64,000 nt of DNA from Aquipseudomonas ullengensis (GCF_014174475.1 NZ_JACJUD010000004.1:1-64000); one strand, 5' to 3'. Shown: positions 24,191-36,925, counted from the first letter of the stretch. Numbers and translations: made by a program. The notes: generated by a model not told the origin, from the letters alone.

Positions 24191-24201
24191 CAGCAGACTG
24201 C

Positions 24202-25644
24202 CTAGCGCTGGGCGGGCTGCTTGTAGATTTCCAGCAGGACCTGATCGAGGATCGTCGAGGCGCCCCACGGGCGTGGGTCGTTGAGGATGGCGGTGACGGC
24301 CCAGGTGTTGCCGTTGCTGTCGCGGCTGAAGCCGGAAATGGCGCGCACGTTGTTTAGGGTGCCGGTCTTGATATGGCCTTCGCCGACCAGCGGCGTGCGG
24401 CGCAGGCGTTTGCGCATGGTGCCGTCCATGGCCACCAGCGGTAGCGATGCCGTGAACTCGGCGGCGTAGGGGCTGCGCCAGGCGGCTTGCAGCATGGCGG
24501 TCATTTCGCGGGCGCTGACGCGTTCGTCGCGCGACAGGCCGGAACCGTTTTCGATCACCAGGTGCGTGGCGCTCAGACCCTTGCGCGCCATCCAGCCGCG
24601 AATCGCCCGTTGCGCGGCCTTGGAGTCGTCGCCATCGGCGCTGTTGCGGAACTGTGCGCCGATGCTGAGGAACAGCTGGCGGGCCATGGTGTTGTTACTG
24701 TACTTGTTGATGTCGCGGATGATCTCGACCAGGTCAGGCGAGTTGGCGCGGGCCAGCAGGCGAGCACCTTTCGGCACACTGCCGAGCTGGTCCTTGCCAA
24801 GGATGCTGCCACCCAGCTCTTTCCAGATCGCGCGAACGGCGCCGGCGGCGTAGCCGGCGTGGTCGAGCAGCGACAGATAGGTCTGCGCGCTGCAGCCTTC
24901 GGCCAGCTTGCCGGTGACGATCAGGGTGGTGCCGTCGAACTGGGTCACCGGGTTGAAACGCACGTCCGGCCAGCCCGGGCACTTGGCGGCGGGCAGGGCC
25001 TTGACCTGGTTGTCGATGCGCACGTTGGTCAGCGGTGGCTCCATCATCACGCTGACCTTGCCGCCATCGGTGCGGGTCACCAGGCGCACGGCCTTGAGGT
25101 TGACCAGAAGGGAGTCGGGGCCAACCAGGAACGGCTTGTTCTTGTCGCCGCCGTCATCGTTGAACACCGGCAGTTGCGGCTGAATGAAACGGCTGCGGTC
25201 GAGAACCAGGTCGCCGGTGATCTGCTGCACGCCGTTGGCGCGCAGGTCGCGCATCATCAGCCACAAACGCTCCATGTTGAGCTTGGGATCACCGCCGCCC
25301 TTGAGGTAGAGGTTGCCGTTGAGCACACCGTTCTTCAGCGGGCCGTCGGCGTAGAACTCGGTCTGCCACTGGTAGGTGGGGCCAAGCAGTTCCAGGGCGG
25401 CGTAGGTGGTGACCAGCTTCATGGTCGAGGCCGGGTTCACCGAGACATCGGCGTTGTAGACCAGGCTGGTGCCGGGGCCGGTGAGAGGAATAGCCACCAC
25501 CGACAGGCTGTTGCTGCTGATCTTGTTGGCCTTGAGGGCCTGTTGCACTTTGGCTGGTAGCACGCTGCTGACAGCAGCGGAAACGGGAAGCGCCAGCGGC
25601 ATCAGCAGGCTGGCGAGAGCGAGGTAACGAAGCGATTTGATCAT
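24202..25644 (-). CDS. dacB: D-alanyl-D-alanine carboxypeptidase/endopeptidase (PBP4)
   Basis: A 480-residue periplasmic penicillin-binding protein that trims or cleaves peptidoglycan cross-links. It has a signal peptide (MIKSLRYLALASLLMPLALP..., about residues 1-23). The three active-site motifs are present: SxxK in STMKLV (about 70-75), SNN in KYSNNTMA (about 311-318) and KTG in HIKTGTLNN (about 421-429). A long insert between the first two motifs is typical of PBP4. In-frame upstream codons exist, but the ATG at 25642-25644 gives a proper signal peptide. Confidence 0.93.
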   Translation of the reverse strand: MIKSLRYLALASLLMPLALPVSAAVSSVLPAKVQQALKANKISSNSLSVVAIPLTGPGTSLVYNADVSVNPASTMKLVTTYAALELLGPTYQWQTEFYADGPLKNGVLNGNLYLKGGGDPKLNMERLWLMMRDLRANGVQQITGDLVLDRSRFIQPQLPVFNDDGGDKNKPFLVGPDSLLVNLKAVRLVTRTDGGKVSVMMEPPLTNVRIDNQVKALPAAKCPGWPDVRFNPVTQFDGTTLIVTGKLAEGCSAQTYLSLLDHAGYAAGAVRAIWKELGGSILGKDQLGSVPKGARLLARANSPDLVEIIRDINKYSNNTMARQLFLSIGAQFRNSADGDDSKAAQRAIRGWMARKGLSATHLVIENGSGLSRDERVSAREMTAMLQAAWRSPYAAEFTASLPLVAMDGTMRKRLRRTPLVGEGHIKTGTLNNVRAISGFSRDSNGNTWAVTAILNDPRPWGASTILDQVLLEIYKQPAQR

Positions 25645-25886
25645 TGGCAAGGTCGAAAAATACACAGGTGAAAAAGACATGGCGCCGATGAGCACGCGGC
25701 CTCGGCGGTTCGAATAAGTGCGGCGCATTATGCCCCAAGCACACCGCTGATGGACGCCCGGCACGGGCGGTTAGTTGCACGTTTCGGCGGTTTTTTCAGC
25801 CTTTGCGGCCGTTAGGCGGGCGGCTGGCGCGGCAAACTGCTAAAGTGCCGCCGGTAATTTCTATTGAGTGTTGAGGAGTTTTTTAC

Positions 25887-26225
25887 ATGGCCACTAACCG
25901 TTCCCGCCGTCTGCGCAAGAAACTCTGTGTCGACGAATTCCAGGAGCTGGGCTGCGAGCTGACTCTGAGCTTCCGCGACGGTCTGTCGGAAGCCGAGATG
26001 GACAGCTTTGTTGAAGCCTTCCTGCGTGATGGCGTTGAAGGCAACGGCCTGGGCTATGTCGGTGGCGATGACTACGGTTTCGTCTGCCTGGCCAAGCGTG
26101 GTTCGGTCAACGCCGAGCAGCGCGACAAGGTAGAAGCCTGGCTGAAAGGCCGTAGCGAGCTGACCGGCTTCACCCTGAGCCCGTTGATGGACGTGTGGTA
26201 CCCGGAAAATTCGGTCAACGCCTGA
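25887..26225 (+). CDS. yggL: YggL family protein (DUF469)
   Basis: This 112-residue protein matches the YggL/DUF469 family throughout (NRSRRLRKKLCVDEFQELG at residues 4-22, YVGGDDYGFVCL at 58-69). E. coli YggL associates with the 50S ribosomal subunit, so a ribosome-linked role is likely. GAGGAG lies 9-10 nt before the ATG. It is divergent from dacB across about 240 bp and ends at a terminator. Confidence 0.9.
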   Translation: MATNRSRRLRKKLCVDEFQELGCELTLSFRDGLSEAEMDSFVEAFLRDGVEGNGLGYVGGDDYGFVCLAKRGSVNAEQRDKVEAWLKGRSELTGFTLSPLMDVWYPENSVNA

Positions 26226-26265
26226 TTTTCCCCGCAGGAGGATTGCGATCCTCACGCTGCTACGC

Positions 26266-26292
26266 AAAAGCCCGACCTAGGTCGGGCTTTTT
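26266..26292 (+). terminator. Terminator after yggL
   Basis: AAAAGCCCGACC / GGTCGGGCTTTTT is a perfect stem with T-run, 40 bp beyond the stop of yggL. It can also serve the convergent HD-GYP gene. Confidence 0.92.
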
Positions 26293-26330
26293 ATTGGCTG
26301 CGATTTCTTTCTGGTCGCAGGTCGTGGCGA

Positions 26331-29285
<2,955 letters not shown>

Positions 29286-29388
29286 GTACATCACTCCATT
29301 GACTGCATTCAGGGCCAGCAAAAAGCATAGTGAAACCTTGCTGTATGTGCCGGTCTAAACGCGCGCAAACTCCATTTTTTGTTTATCG

Positions 29389-30444
29389 CTACAGCGCGCT
29401 TGCTGCTTTCTCCTGGCGGCGCAACAGCCATTGCTCGATGCCATAGATGATCAAGGCTACCGACATGGCCAGTACCACCCCGATCAGGCAGTTGAGCAGG
29501 CGCAGCTGGGCCAGGTGCCAGTCTTTCGACAGGCTCTCGGCGAGCAGCACGAAACTCAGGGTCACCTGCAGCACGAACAGGCCATAGTTGTGGGCCTGGA
29601 ACGCACGGCTGAGGGTGATCAGCGGCAGGATGGTCGCCACCATCAGCGGCGGGCTCTGCAGGCTGTGGCCGAAGTAGATCAGCAGCACCGCGGCGCACAG
29701 GCTGCCCATGCCCGACTGCAGGGCGCGCACCAGGCTGCCCTTGAACTCCAGTTGCAGGGTGCCGATCACGGCGATGGTCAGCCAGTAGCCGCGTGGCAGC
29801 TGCGCCAGGTTGACGATCAGGCCGCCTGCCGCGCAGGTCAGTGCGCAGCGCAGCGCGTGCAGGCGCCAGCGTTGTTCCGGCAGGCGCTGGGCATGGCGCT
29901 TGAGCACCTTGAACAGGCTGACGAAGCGCGGCATGTACGGCCACATGCGCAGGCCGTGCAGGCCGCGCAGGCCAAAGGCAAGCAACATCACCCATAGCCC
30001 GCCGAGGGTGAACAGCATGGCCACGGCGTAAGGGTTGTCGAGGTTGCCCAGGCCGAACTGGCCCTGGCCCAGGCACAGGCAGACGGTCAGGCCGACACCG
30101 AGCTTGCCGGCCTCGCTGCCCAGGCGCTGCAGCCAGGCGAGCATGGCGCCGAAAATGGCGAACATGCTCAGGCTGATCAGCGGGTGAGTGGCAGCCCAGA
30201 AGCCCAAGCCGGCGCTGCAGGCGCCGAGCAGGGTGAGCAGGAGCATGCGCAGCATGCCGAAGCGGTGCAGCGGGTTGGGTTGTGCTGCCTGAAAAGCACC
30301 GGCCGAGGCCCAGAGAAAGCCGGGATGGCCGCTGAGCAGACCGAGCAGCAGCGGCAGCGCGCAACCCACCCCGGCGACCACGGCGGGTCCCCAGGCGGGT
30401 GGGCCGGCATGCCAGCCGATGATCTGTCGCAGCACATTCTTCAT
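29389..30444 (-). CDS. FUSC family inner-membrane protein
   Basis: A 351-residue protein with two blocks of five to six membrane helices separated by a cytoplasmic basic segment (SLFKVLKRHAQRLPEQRWRL, about residues 179-198). This is the arrangement of the FUSC/YccS family, related to fusaric acid and aromatic-acid efflux proteins. This version lacks the long cytoplasmic domain of YccS. It directly follows the dGTPase gene with a 2-bp gap, so the two are probably co-transcribed. Confidence 0.82.
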   Translation of the reverse strand: MKNVLRQIIGWHAGPPAWGPAVVAGVGCALPLLLGLLSGHPGFLWASAGAFQAAQPNPLHRFGMLRMLLLTLLGACSAGLGFWAATHPLISLSMFAIFGAMLAWLQRLGSEAGKLGVGLTVCLCLGQGQFGLGNLDNPYAVAMLFTLGGLWVMLLAFGLRGLHGLRMWPYMPRFVSLFKVLKRHAQRLPEQRWRLHALRCALTCAAGGLIVNLAQLPRGYWLTIAVIGTLQLEFKGSLVRALQSGMGSLCAAVLLIYFGHSLQSPPLMVATILPLITLSRAFQAHNYGLFVLQVTLSFVLLAESLSKDWHLAQLRLLNCLIGVVLAMSVALIIYGIEQWLLRRQEKAASAL

Positions 30445-30446
30445 GG

Positions 30447-31778
30447 TTACACCGGGCTGGAGCGGCCGGTCATTTCCCGGGCCATTTCAGTAGCGTAGCT
30501 GTCGGTCATCCCGGCGATGAAATCGATCATGCGCAGGAAGGAACGGTACAGCGGCCAGTCCGGATCGGGCGCGTTGTGCCCCAGCAGGTCGAGGATGCGC
30601 CGGTTCTTGAACGACAACGTGCCGCCGCCATGCTGCTCCAGAGCCGCGCCACAGAAGGCGTTGAGGAGGATTTCCAGGGTGGTGTAGGCGCCGATCTCGT
30701 GCAGGGTCTTGCGCTTGTCCTGGAAGATTTTCTCCCGGGCGATCGCCTTGGCCTGCTGCACGCAACGCTTGGCCGGGCCGTGCATGTGTTCCACCAGGTC
30801 ACCTTGCAGGTCGCCGCGCAGCAGGGCAGGTTGCTGGTCGACAAAGGCTTTAGCGGCGGCATTGGTCAGGTGTTCGATGGCCTTGCCGCGCAGGATCGCC
30901 AGCTTGCGCCGGCGCGAGTCATTGGGGCCGAGCTGGCGGTAGGTTTCCGGCAGGTCATCTCCGACCAGGCCGAGCAGCAGGGCTTCGACTTCGGGGTAGT
31001 CGAGCAGCTCCATTTCCAGGCCGTCTTCGAGGTCGATCAGGCCGTAGCAGATGTCGTCTGCGGCCTCCATCAGGTACACCAGCGGATGGCGCGCCCAGCG
31101 CTGCTCCTCGATCTGCGGCAGGCCGAGTTTGCTGGCGATCTGTTCGAGCAGCGGCAGCTCGCTCTGGTAGCAGCCGAACTTGTGCTTCTTGTAGCCGAGG
31201 GCTTCGGCGTGGCGGGCGGTCCAGGGGTATTTCAGGTAGGTGCCGAGGGTGGCGTAGGTCAGGCGGGTGCCGCCGTCGAACTGGTGGTATTCCAGCTGGG
31301 TGAGCACGCGAAAGCCCTGGGCGTTGCCTTCGAAATTGAGGAAGTCGCCGCGTTCGGCCTCGCTCATGGCATCCAGCCAGCCGCGTCCGGCGGCCTGCTG
31401 GAACCAGTGGCGGATGGCGTCTTCGCCGGAGTGGCCGAACGGTGGGTTGCCGATGTCATGGGCCAGGCAGGCGGACTGTACGACCACGCCGAGGTCGACC
31501 GGGTCGCACCAGTCCGGCAGTTCGTCGCGGATCATTTCGCCGACGCGCATGCCCAGCGAGCGGCCGACGCAGCTGACTTCCAGTGAGTGGGTCAGGCGGG
31601 TGTGGATATGGTCGTTGCTGGAAACCGGGTGAACTTGGGTCTTGCGCCCCAGCCGGCGAAAGGCGCCGGAGAAGATGATGCGGTCGTGGTCTTTGTGAAA
31701 GGGGCTGCGGCCCAGTTCGTCAGAGCTGTGCGCGGGTTTGCCGAGGCGTTCGCGGGTGAGCAGGGTGTTCCAGTCCAA
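30447..31778 (-). CDS. dgt: dGTPase-family deoxynucleotide triphosphohydrolase
   Basis: This 443-residue HD-domain enzyme removes triphosphate from dNTPs. The metal-binding motifs are RLTHSLEVS (about residues 60-68), [17 protein letters not shown] (about 107-123) and a later [12 protein letters not shown] (about 231-242). I place the start at TTG 31776-31778, because GAGGA lies 7 nt upstream and the product then begins at [14 protein letters not shown] with the family's usual length. An upstream TTG would add 19 residues without a ribosome-binding site. Confidence 0.87.
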   Translation of the reverse strand: MDWNTLLTRERLGKPAHSSDELGRSPFHKDHDRIIFSGAFRRLGRKTQVHPVSSNDHIHTRLTHSLEVSCVGRSLGMRVGEMIRDELPDWCDPVDLGVVVQSACLAHDIGNPPFGHSGEDAIRHWFQQAAGRGWLDAMSEAERGDFLNFEGNAQGFRVLTQLEYHQFDGGTRLTYATLGTYLKYPWTARHAEALGYKKHKFGCYQSELPLLEQIASKLGLPQIEEQRWARHPLVYLMEAADDICYGLIDLEDGLEMELLDYPEVEALLLGLVGDDLPETYRQLGPNDSRRRKLAILRGKAIEHLTNAAAKAFVDQQPALLRGDLQGDLVEHMHGPAKRCVQQAKAIAREKIFQDKRKTLHEIGAYTTLEILLNAFCGAALEQHGGGTLSFKNRRILDLLGHNAPDPDWPLYRSFLRMIDFIAGMTDSYATEMAREMTGRSSPV

Positions 31779-31943
31779 GGGCTGTCCTCGCCAGTCATTC
31801 GGCCTTAGCTTCGGGCTTCGTACGGTGGCCTGCAAGCGCTGATGGCGCCGACCGGCGGCACTTGGCCGTGAATAGGCAGTCTGTGATCACAATGCTATCG
31901 TAATGCCATCGCGTAATAAGCCAATAACAAGAGATAACAACGC

Positions 31944-33056
31944 GTGATTACAGAAGCTTCCATGCCCCAGGATGCGCAGCAGCAGTTGCGTGTCCGCCGC
32001 TTCATGATGAGCCTGGCGATGTATGTCCTCGCTGTGGTCCCCCAGGGCGTTTCGCTGTACGCCGGAGTGTCCCCGAGCTGGGTGATGCTGGCGTGGGTAG
32101 CGATGGCGGTGGTGACCAACCTGGGTTTCTACCTGCTGTTTCGCTACAACCTCAACCTGCGTTTCAAAGACCCGAGCCTGACCATCGCGCAGATGCTGGC
32201 AGCGATTGCCATGGTGCTGTTTACCCAGGTGTATGCCGGCCAGGGACGCGGTGCCTACCTGGTGGTGCTGTTGATCATCATGGTGTTCGGCACCTTCAAA
32301 CTGCATACCCGCCAACTGCTGGCCCTGAGTGTGCTGACCATCGGTGCATATGCCGCGACCTTGCCGCTGATCCGCTGGCTGGAGGGCGAGCGCTTCAATC
32401 TCGCCGTGGAGATGATCCTCTGGTGCAGTTTCTCTGCCTTCCTGCCTTTCATCTCGGTACTCGGCGGCAACATCAGTGACCTGCGCAAGAAGCTGATGGC
32501 GAGCAACGCGCAGTTGCAGGAAGTGCTGCAACAGGTGACCGAGCTGGCCACCCATGACGAGCTGACCGGCGCCTACAACCGCCGCTACCTGCTGGAAATG
32601 CTCGGCCACGAAAAGAACCGTACCGACCGGGGCGGCGGTGGTTTCTGCGTGTGCCTGTTCGACCTCGACCACTTCAAACGGGTCAATGACAGTTTCGGCC
32701 ACCCGGCTGGCGATACGGTGCTGAAGACCTTCGCCGCGACCGTCGAGCCGTTGCTGCGCAGTACCGATTTTTTCGCCCGTTATGGCGGTGAGGAGTTCCT
32801 GCTGTTCCTGCCGCAGACCTCGCTTGAGATGGCCCAGCACTGCATCGTGCGCATTCAGGATGCCCTGGCGGCCACCCACTTCGAGGGTTTCGCGGCGGAC
32901 TATCGGATTACCGCGTCCATCGGGGTGGCGCAGTACTACCTGCAGGAAAGTGTGCCGATGCTGATCGAGCGCGCCGACAAGGCCCTGTACCGGGCCAAGC
33001 AGAACGGCCGTAATCGCATGGAGCTGGCGGCTTTCGCCCGCCCACAGACGGTGTGA
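31944..33056 (+). CDS. Membrane diguanylate cyclase (GGDEF)
   Basis: A 370-residue protein with about six membrane helices in the first ~185 residues and a C-terminal GGDEF domain (about 210-365). The active site is RYGGEEF (about 278-284), and five residues before it is an inhibitory RxxD site (RSTD), so product feedback is likely. It should make c-di-GMP from GTP at the inner membrane. GTG at 31944 is the start given; an ATG six codons later (31962) is an alternative. It is convergent with the EAL gene, with a 5-bp gap. Confidence 0.9.
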   Translation: MITEASMPQDAQQQLRVRRFMMSLAMYVLAVVPQGVSLYAGVSPSWVMLAWVAMAVVTNLGFYLLFRYNLNLRFKDPSLTIAQMLAAIAMVLFTQVYAGQGRGAYLVVLLIIMVFGTFKLHTRQLLALSVLTIGAYAATLPLIRWLEGERFNLAVEMILWCSFSAFLPFISVLGGNISDLRKKLMASNAQLQEVLQQVTELATHDELTGAYNRRYLLEMLGHEKNRTDRGGGGFCVCLFDLDHFKRVNDSFGHPAGDTVLKTFAATVEPLLRSTDFFARYGGEEFLLFLPQTSLEMAQHCIVRIQDALAATHFEGFAADYRITASIGVAQYYLQESVPMLIERADKALYRAKQNGRNRMELAAFARPQTV

Positions 33057-33061
33057 GCGGG

Positions 33062-34225
33062 CTACAACCCGACGGCATCGATATCCAGCAGTAACAGGCG
33101 GCGGCCGTTGTCGATGAACTGGCCTGCCGTCAGGCAGTACTGGTTGGTGGTGGCGTCGCGGTAGGTAGTGGAGAGCGTCAGACGGCGCTCATCCCAGCCC
33201 TCGGCCAGCAACTGATAGAAGTATGGCCGCCAGGACCAGTTGTGGCCCAGGTAGCGCGCATCCTCCTGCCACTTCTTACCGTCCCACTCGAGGTTGGGCG
33301 TCAACTGCGTGCCATGCCGGTCGCACTGATAGATGCGCAGCAGCCAGGGATAGTTACTCGGCGTCAGCAGGCTTGCCAGGCTGTCGCCGCGCTCGACCCA
33401 GCCCCTGAGCAGGCTCATCAGATCGGCCAATTGCTGGCGCAGGTTCATCAGCCGTGCGCGTTCAGCCAGTTTGCGTTGCACGTAGCGGTCACGCAGCTCG
33501 GCGAAGCGCTCGACGAAGGCATCGGTGGCAAAGAACTCCAGTTCCGGTTTGGCGAACAGATAGCCCTGCACATAGCGCGCGCCGCATTCCAGGGCGAAAT
33601 CCAGTTCGGCAGGCGTCTCCACGCCTTCGGCAATGATCCAGCAGCCGGTTTTCTCGGCCATCTGCGCCAGCGCCTTGACCACTTCACCGCTGGGCCCGCC
33701 GCGCGCCGCTTCCTGAAACAGGCGCATGTCCAGCTTGAGAATGTCCGGCTGCAGGGCCAGCACGCGGTCGAGTTGCGAGTAACCGGCGCCGAAGTCGTCG
33801 ATGGCGATGCGTGCCCCCGCCAGGCGATAGCGTGCGACCACCTCGCTCAGCTTGTCGTTGGCACCGCCCAGTTCGGTGATTTCGAACACCACCCGTGACG
33901 CCGGGATACCGCAGCGCTCCAGTTGCTTGAGGCTTGGCAGCGGCTGGTTGGGGCGCAGGCGGCTGATCCAGCGAGGGGAAATGTTCACGCTGAGAAACCA
34001 GTCCGCCGGTGCCTGGTGCAGGCGGTTGAACGCATTGTCACGAATCTCGCGGTCGAGACGGCGCAACAGTGCGGGGGAAACCTTGGGGTCGGTAAACAGC
34101 GGGCCGACGGAGAGCAGTCGGCCGTCTTCCTGACGCAAGCGGCCCAGCGCCTCGACACCGGCAATCAGGCCGGTGGCAGTGTCGATAAAGGGCTGGAAGC
34201 TGGCGAGCGGTTGCCCGTCGATCAC
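33062..34225 (-). CDS. EAL c-di-GMP phosphodiesterase with YkuI-type C-terminal domain
   Basis: A 387-residue protein. The EAL domain (about residues 5-240) keeps the catalytic set: EALGRL (about 25-30), VNISPRW (about 79-85), EITELGG (about 115-121), DDFGAGYS (about 142-149), LKLDM, AEGVET (about 198-203) and QGYLFAKP. The C-terminal ~140 residues (WLLRIYQCDRHG, YFYQLLAEGW, CLTAGQFIDNG) resemble the PAS/Cache-like YkuI_C domain (PF10388). There are no membrane segments. It probably degrades c-di-GMP to pGpG. The start is GTG with AAGGAT upstream. Confidence 0.88.
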   Translation of the reverse strand: MIDGQPLASFQPFIDTATGLIAGVEALGRLRQEDGRLLSVGPLFTDPKVSPALLRRLDREIRDNAFNRLHQAPADWFLSVNISPRWISRLRPNQPLPSLKQLERCGIPASRVVFEITELGGANDKLSEVVARYRLAGARIAIDDFGAGYSQLDRVLALQPDILKLDMRLFQEAARGGPSGEVVKALAQMAEKTGCWIIAEGVETPAELDFALECGARYVQGYLFAKPELEFFATDAFVERFAELRDRYVQRKLAERARLMNLRQQLADLMSLLRGWVERGDSLASLLTPSNYPWLLRIYQCDRHGTQLTPNLEWDGKKWQEDARYLGHNWSWRPYFYQLLAEGWDERRLTLSTTYRDATTNQYCLTAGQFIDNGRRLLLLDIDAVGL

Positions 34226-34297
34226 GGAGACATCCTTAGTTGTACGGTGGAAGACCGCACTGACATAGCAAGAATGTGGCCAGTTTTGTCCGACGGG

Positions 34298-34615
34298 TCA
34301 GCTTCGGGGTGGGCGCAGGGCGGCCAGTAACAGGGGATAGAGGCGGCTGCCGATACTGGCCCAACGACCGATGTCGCCGCCGCGGGCGACCAGGAAGCCG
34401 AGGATTCCGACACCGGCAATGCCCCATAGCGGTGCGTGCTTGAGCCCCAGGCTGGCGGGCAGGTCGCGGGCCAGCCCTTGTACCTGGCGCAGTGGGCGGG
34501 TCAGCAGCAGGCTTTCGTGGCGGATTTCCTGGCGATGCATCTCCAGTCGCATGCGGATCAGCGCTCGCCGCAGTTCGCGGCGTGAGCAGTTGTGCGGCAG
34601 TTCAGGCAGGCTCAT
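34298..34615 (-). CDS. YqjK-like small protein
   Basis: This 105-residue basic protein has an amphipathic, arginine-rich N-terminal half and one likely membrane helix (about residues 64-78). Its ATG overlaps the stop of the preceding holin-like gene (ATGA), so it is translationally coupled. By position it matches yqjK in the E. coli yqjCDEK order, although sequence likeness is weak. Function unknown. Confidence 0.6.
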   Translation of the reverse strand: MSLPELPHNCSRRELRRALIRMRLEMHRQEIRHESLLLTRPLRQVQGLARDLPASLGLKHAPLWGIAGVGILGFLVARGGDIGRWASIGSRLYPLLLAALRPPRS

Positions 34616-35004
34616 GGCAACAGGCGCTCCCGGTCGCGGGCCAGTTCTTCGAGGGTGGCGCTGAAAGGCGAGACATCTTCATCCAGCGCGCGATACAGGC
34701 GGACCGCGCAATACAGGGTGGCCAGGGCATAGAACAGGCACAGGCCGAGAATCGCCTGCTGGCGGTAATCCTCCCAGGCCAGGATCAGCACCAGTGCGGA
34801 GAGGCCAAGCAATAGCAGCAGGCCGAATACCAGAGCCAGCCCGGCGAGCAGCAGCAGACGCAGGCTGCGGGTTTTTTCTTCCTGCAGCTCGCTGCCGAAC
34901 AGTTCGACATGCCCGTGCAGCAGGCCGAGAAAGGCCGCCGCCAGGCGCGTCAACGATGGGGATTGGCCGATGGCCGAGGCACCTGGCGGTGGCGTCTGGC
35001 TCAT
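34612..35004 (-). CDS. YqjE-like membrane protein (phage-holin superfamily III)
   Basis: A 130-residue protein with two membrane helices (about residues 48-70 and 82-103) between an N-terminal helix (HGHVELFGSELQEEKTRSL) and an acidic tail. This matches the phage_holin_3_6/YqjE family (PF07332), which despite the name is an ordinary inner-membrane protein family. It is the middle gene of a three-gene unit, 3 bp after the YqjD-like gene. Confidence 0.8.
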   Translation of the reverse strand: MSQTPPPGASAIGQSPSLTRLAAAFLGLLHGHVELFGSELQEEKTRSLRLLLLAGLALVFGLLLLLGLSALVLILAWEDYRQQAILGLCLFYALATLYCAVRLYRALDEDVSPFSATLEELARDRERLLP

Positions 35005-35007
35005 CGA

Positions 35008-35322
35008 TCAGCGCCGCGCGGCCAGCAGGCCGAGGAGGAAGCCGACGCCAGCGGAGATACCGATCGACTGCCACGGATGCTCTTGCACATAGTCTTCGGC
35101 ACCCTCGACCGCGGCCCGGCCACGCTCGCGCAGGCCTTCTTCGGTGCTGTGCAGGGTTTCCCGGGCGCGCTTGAGGTTGTCGTGCAACTGGTCGCGCAGC
35201 TCGCTGGCCTGGTCGCCGGCCAGCTCTGCGGTGTGTTGCAGGAGTTTTTCGGTATCGCTGACCAGCGCCTTGAATTCGTTCATCAGATCATCCTGGGCAT
35301 GAATGGCGGGTTTGCGGGGCAT
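35008..35322 (-). CDS. YqjD/ElaB family protein (DUF883)
   Basis: This 104-residue protein has a long amphipathic helix rich in Glu, Leu and Arg (about residues 15-75) and a C-terminal membrane anchor ending GVGFLLGLLAARR. The family (DUF883) includes YqjD, which tethers stationary-phase ribosomes to the inner membrane. The start is the ATG at 35320-35322 with GGAGTG upstream. It is the first gene of the yqjD-yqjE-yqjK-like unit. Confidence 0.85.
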   Translation of the reverse strand: MPRKPAIHAQDDLMNEFKALVSDTEKLLQHTAELAGDQASELRDQLHDNLKRARETLHSTEEGLRERGRAAVEGAEDYVQEHPWQSIGISAGVGFLLGLLAARR

Positions 35323-35429
35323 GGGGTGCACTCCTTCTTCTTCAGGGTCTGAGGTTAGGAGTTCGCTGGTTTGGCGATGGTTCAACAAAACGCTGCGGCG
35401 CCTGCACCTGGTCGGCTGAACTGACGCGC

Positions 35430-35445
35430 TGGTATAGCCCTTGCA
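35430..35445 (+). promoter_or_regulatory. Sigma-54 promoter of amt
   Basis: TGGTATAGCCCTTGCA matches the -24/-12 consensus TGGYRYRNNNNTTGCW at every fixed position and lies about 260 bp upstream of the ammonium transporter on the same strand. NtrC-type activation under nitrogen limitation is the expected control. I did not find a clear NtrC palindrome. Confidence 0.7.
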
Positions 35446-35702
35446 TTTCGCTGGTGCGAATACAGCGTTAAGTGCTCGATAACGGGGCGTTTTGTTGCCG
35501 CTGCAACACCCGATGTAGAGCGTTCAAGCTGATGAAAAACAACGATAAACACAAAAAGCTCGTGTGCTTCGTCAACCTTGCCTGCGCCAGTTCAGCTCTC
35601 AGGGACGGCTATTTATGGTGCGCGCCGGTCACATAACGGTGCGTGATGAGTGGGTGGCGAGCTTTTTTGGTGCTTTTCGACACTGCCGGAGCCAATCTGT
35701 CG

Positions 35703-36911
35703 ATGGAAAATCTCAATAGCGCCGTGGAAAATCTGGTCCACGGTTCCAATACCTTGTTCATTCTGTTGGGCGCGATCATGGTCCTGGCCATGCATGCCGG
35801 CTTCGCTTTCCTGGAAGTCGGTACGGTGCGCCACAAGAACCAGGTCAACGCCCTGGCGAAGATCCTGTCCGACTTTGCCGTGTCGACCCTGGCCTATTTC
35901 TTCATCGGCTACTGGGTTGCGTATGGGGTGACGTTCCTCGCGCCGGCCAGTGAGCTGACCAGCAGCAGTGGTTATGCGCTGGTGAAGTTCTTCTTCCTGC
36001 TGACCTTCGCTGCGGCCATTCCGGCGATCATCTCCGGCGGTATTGCCGAGCGCGCCAAGTTCGCGCCGCAGGTGTGTGCCACCGTGCTGATCGTGGCGTT
36101 CATCTATCCCTTCTTCGAGGGCCTGGTGTGGAACGGCAACTTCGGCCTGCAGGCCTGGCTGACCGAGCGTTTCGGCGCGGCGTTCCATGACTTCGCCGGC
36201 TCGGTGGTGGTGCATGCGGTCGGTGGCTGGCTGGCCTTCGGCGCGGTGATCCTGCTGGGCCGGCGTAATGGTCGTTACCGCGAGGGTCGCCTGGTGGCCT
36301 TCGCGCCGTCGAACATTCCGTTTCTGGCGCTGGGCTCGTGGATCCTGATCATTGGCTGGTTCGGTTTCAACGTCATGAGTGCGCAGACTCTGGGCAGCAT
36401 CAGCGGCCTAGTGGCGGTCAACTCGCTGATGGCGATGGTCGGCGGCACGGTGACGGCGCTGCTGGTCGGGCGTAACGACCCGGGCTTCCTGCACAACGGC
36501 CCGTTGGCCGGCCTGGTGGCGATCTGTGCCGGTTCGGATGTGATGCATCCGGTGGGCGCGCTGGTCACCGGCGCCATCGCCGGTGCACTGTTCGTCTGGG
36601 CGTTCACCGCCACTCAGGTGAAATGGAAGATCGACGACGTGCTCGGCGTGTGGCCGTTGCATGGCCTGTGCGGCGTATGGGGCGGGATCGCCTGCGGCAT
36701 CTTCGGCCAGCAGTCCCTGGCTGGCCTGGGCGGTGTGAGCCTGATCAGTCAGTTGATCGGTACCGGCCTTGGCGTGCTGGTCGCGTTGCTCGGCGGGTTT
36801 GCCGTGTATGGCCTGCTCAAGTTGCTGGTGGGCATTCGCCTGAGCCAGGAAGAGGAGTATTACGGGGCTGACCTGTCGATCCACAAGATTGGCGCCAATA
36901 GCCAGGACTGA
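35703..36911 (+). CDS. amt: Ammonium transporter, Amt/MEP/Rh family
   Basis: This is a 402-residue inner-membrane protein with about eleven helices. Family signatures include FAFLEVGTVRHKNQ (about residues 32-45), FFEGLVWNG and DFAGSVVVHAVGG (about 162-174). Pore histidines are in VVHAVGG and in PLHGLCGVWGG (about 317-327). It moves ammonium into the cell. The start is the ATG at 35703 (GGAG upstream); an earlier in-frame ATG would add 20 atypical residues. No adjacent glnK is seen. The sigma-54 promoter upstream indicates nitrogen regulation. Confidence 0.92.
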   Translation: MENLNSAVENLVHGSNTLFILLGAIMVLAMHAGFAFLEVGTVRHKNQVNALAKILSDFAVSTLAYFFIGYWVAYGVTFLAPASELTSSSGYALVKFFFLLTFAAAIPAIISGGIAERAKFAPQVCATVLIVAFIYPFFEGLVWNGNFGLQAWLTERFGAAFHDFAGSVVVHAVGGWLAFGAVILLGRRNGRYREGRLVAFAPSNIPFLALGSWILIIGWFGFNVMSAQTLGSISGLVAVNSLMAMVGGTVTALLVGRNDPGFLHNGPLAGLVAICAGSDVMHPVGALVTGAIAGALFVWAFTATQVKWKIDDVLGVWPLHGLCGVWGGIACGIFGQQSLAGLGGVSLISQLIGTGLGVLVALLGGFAVYGLLKLLVGIRLSQEEEYYGADLSIHKIGANSQD

Positions 36912-36925
36912 GCCCTGCGCTAACG

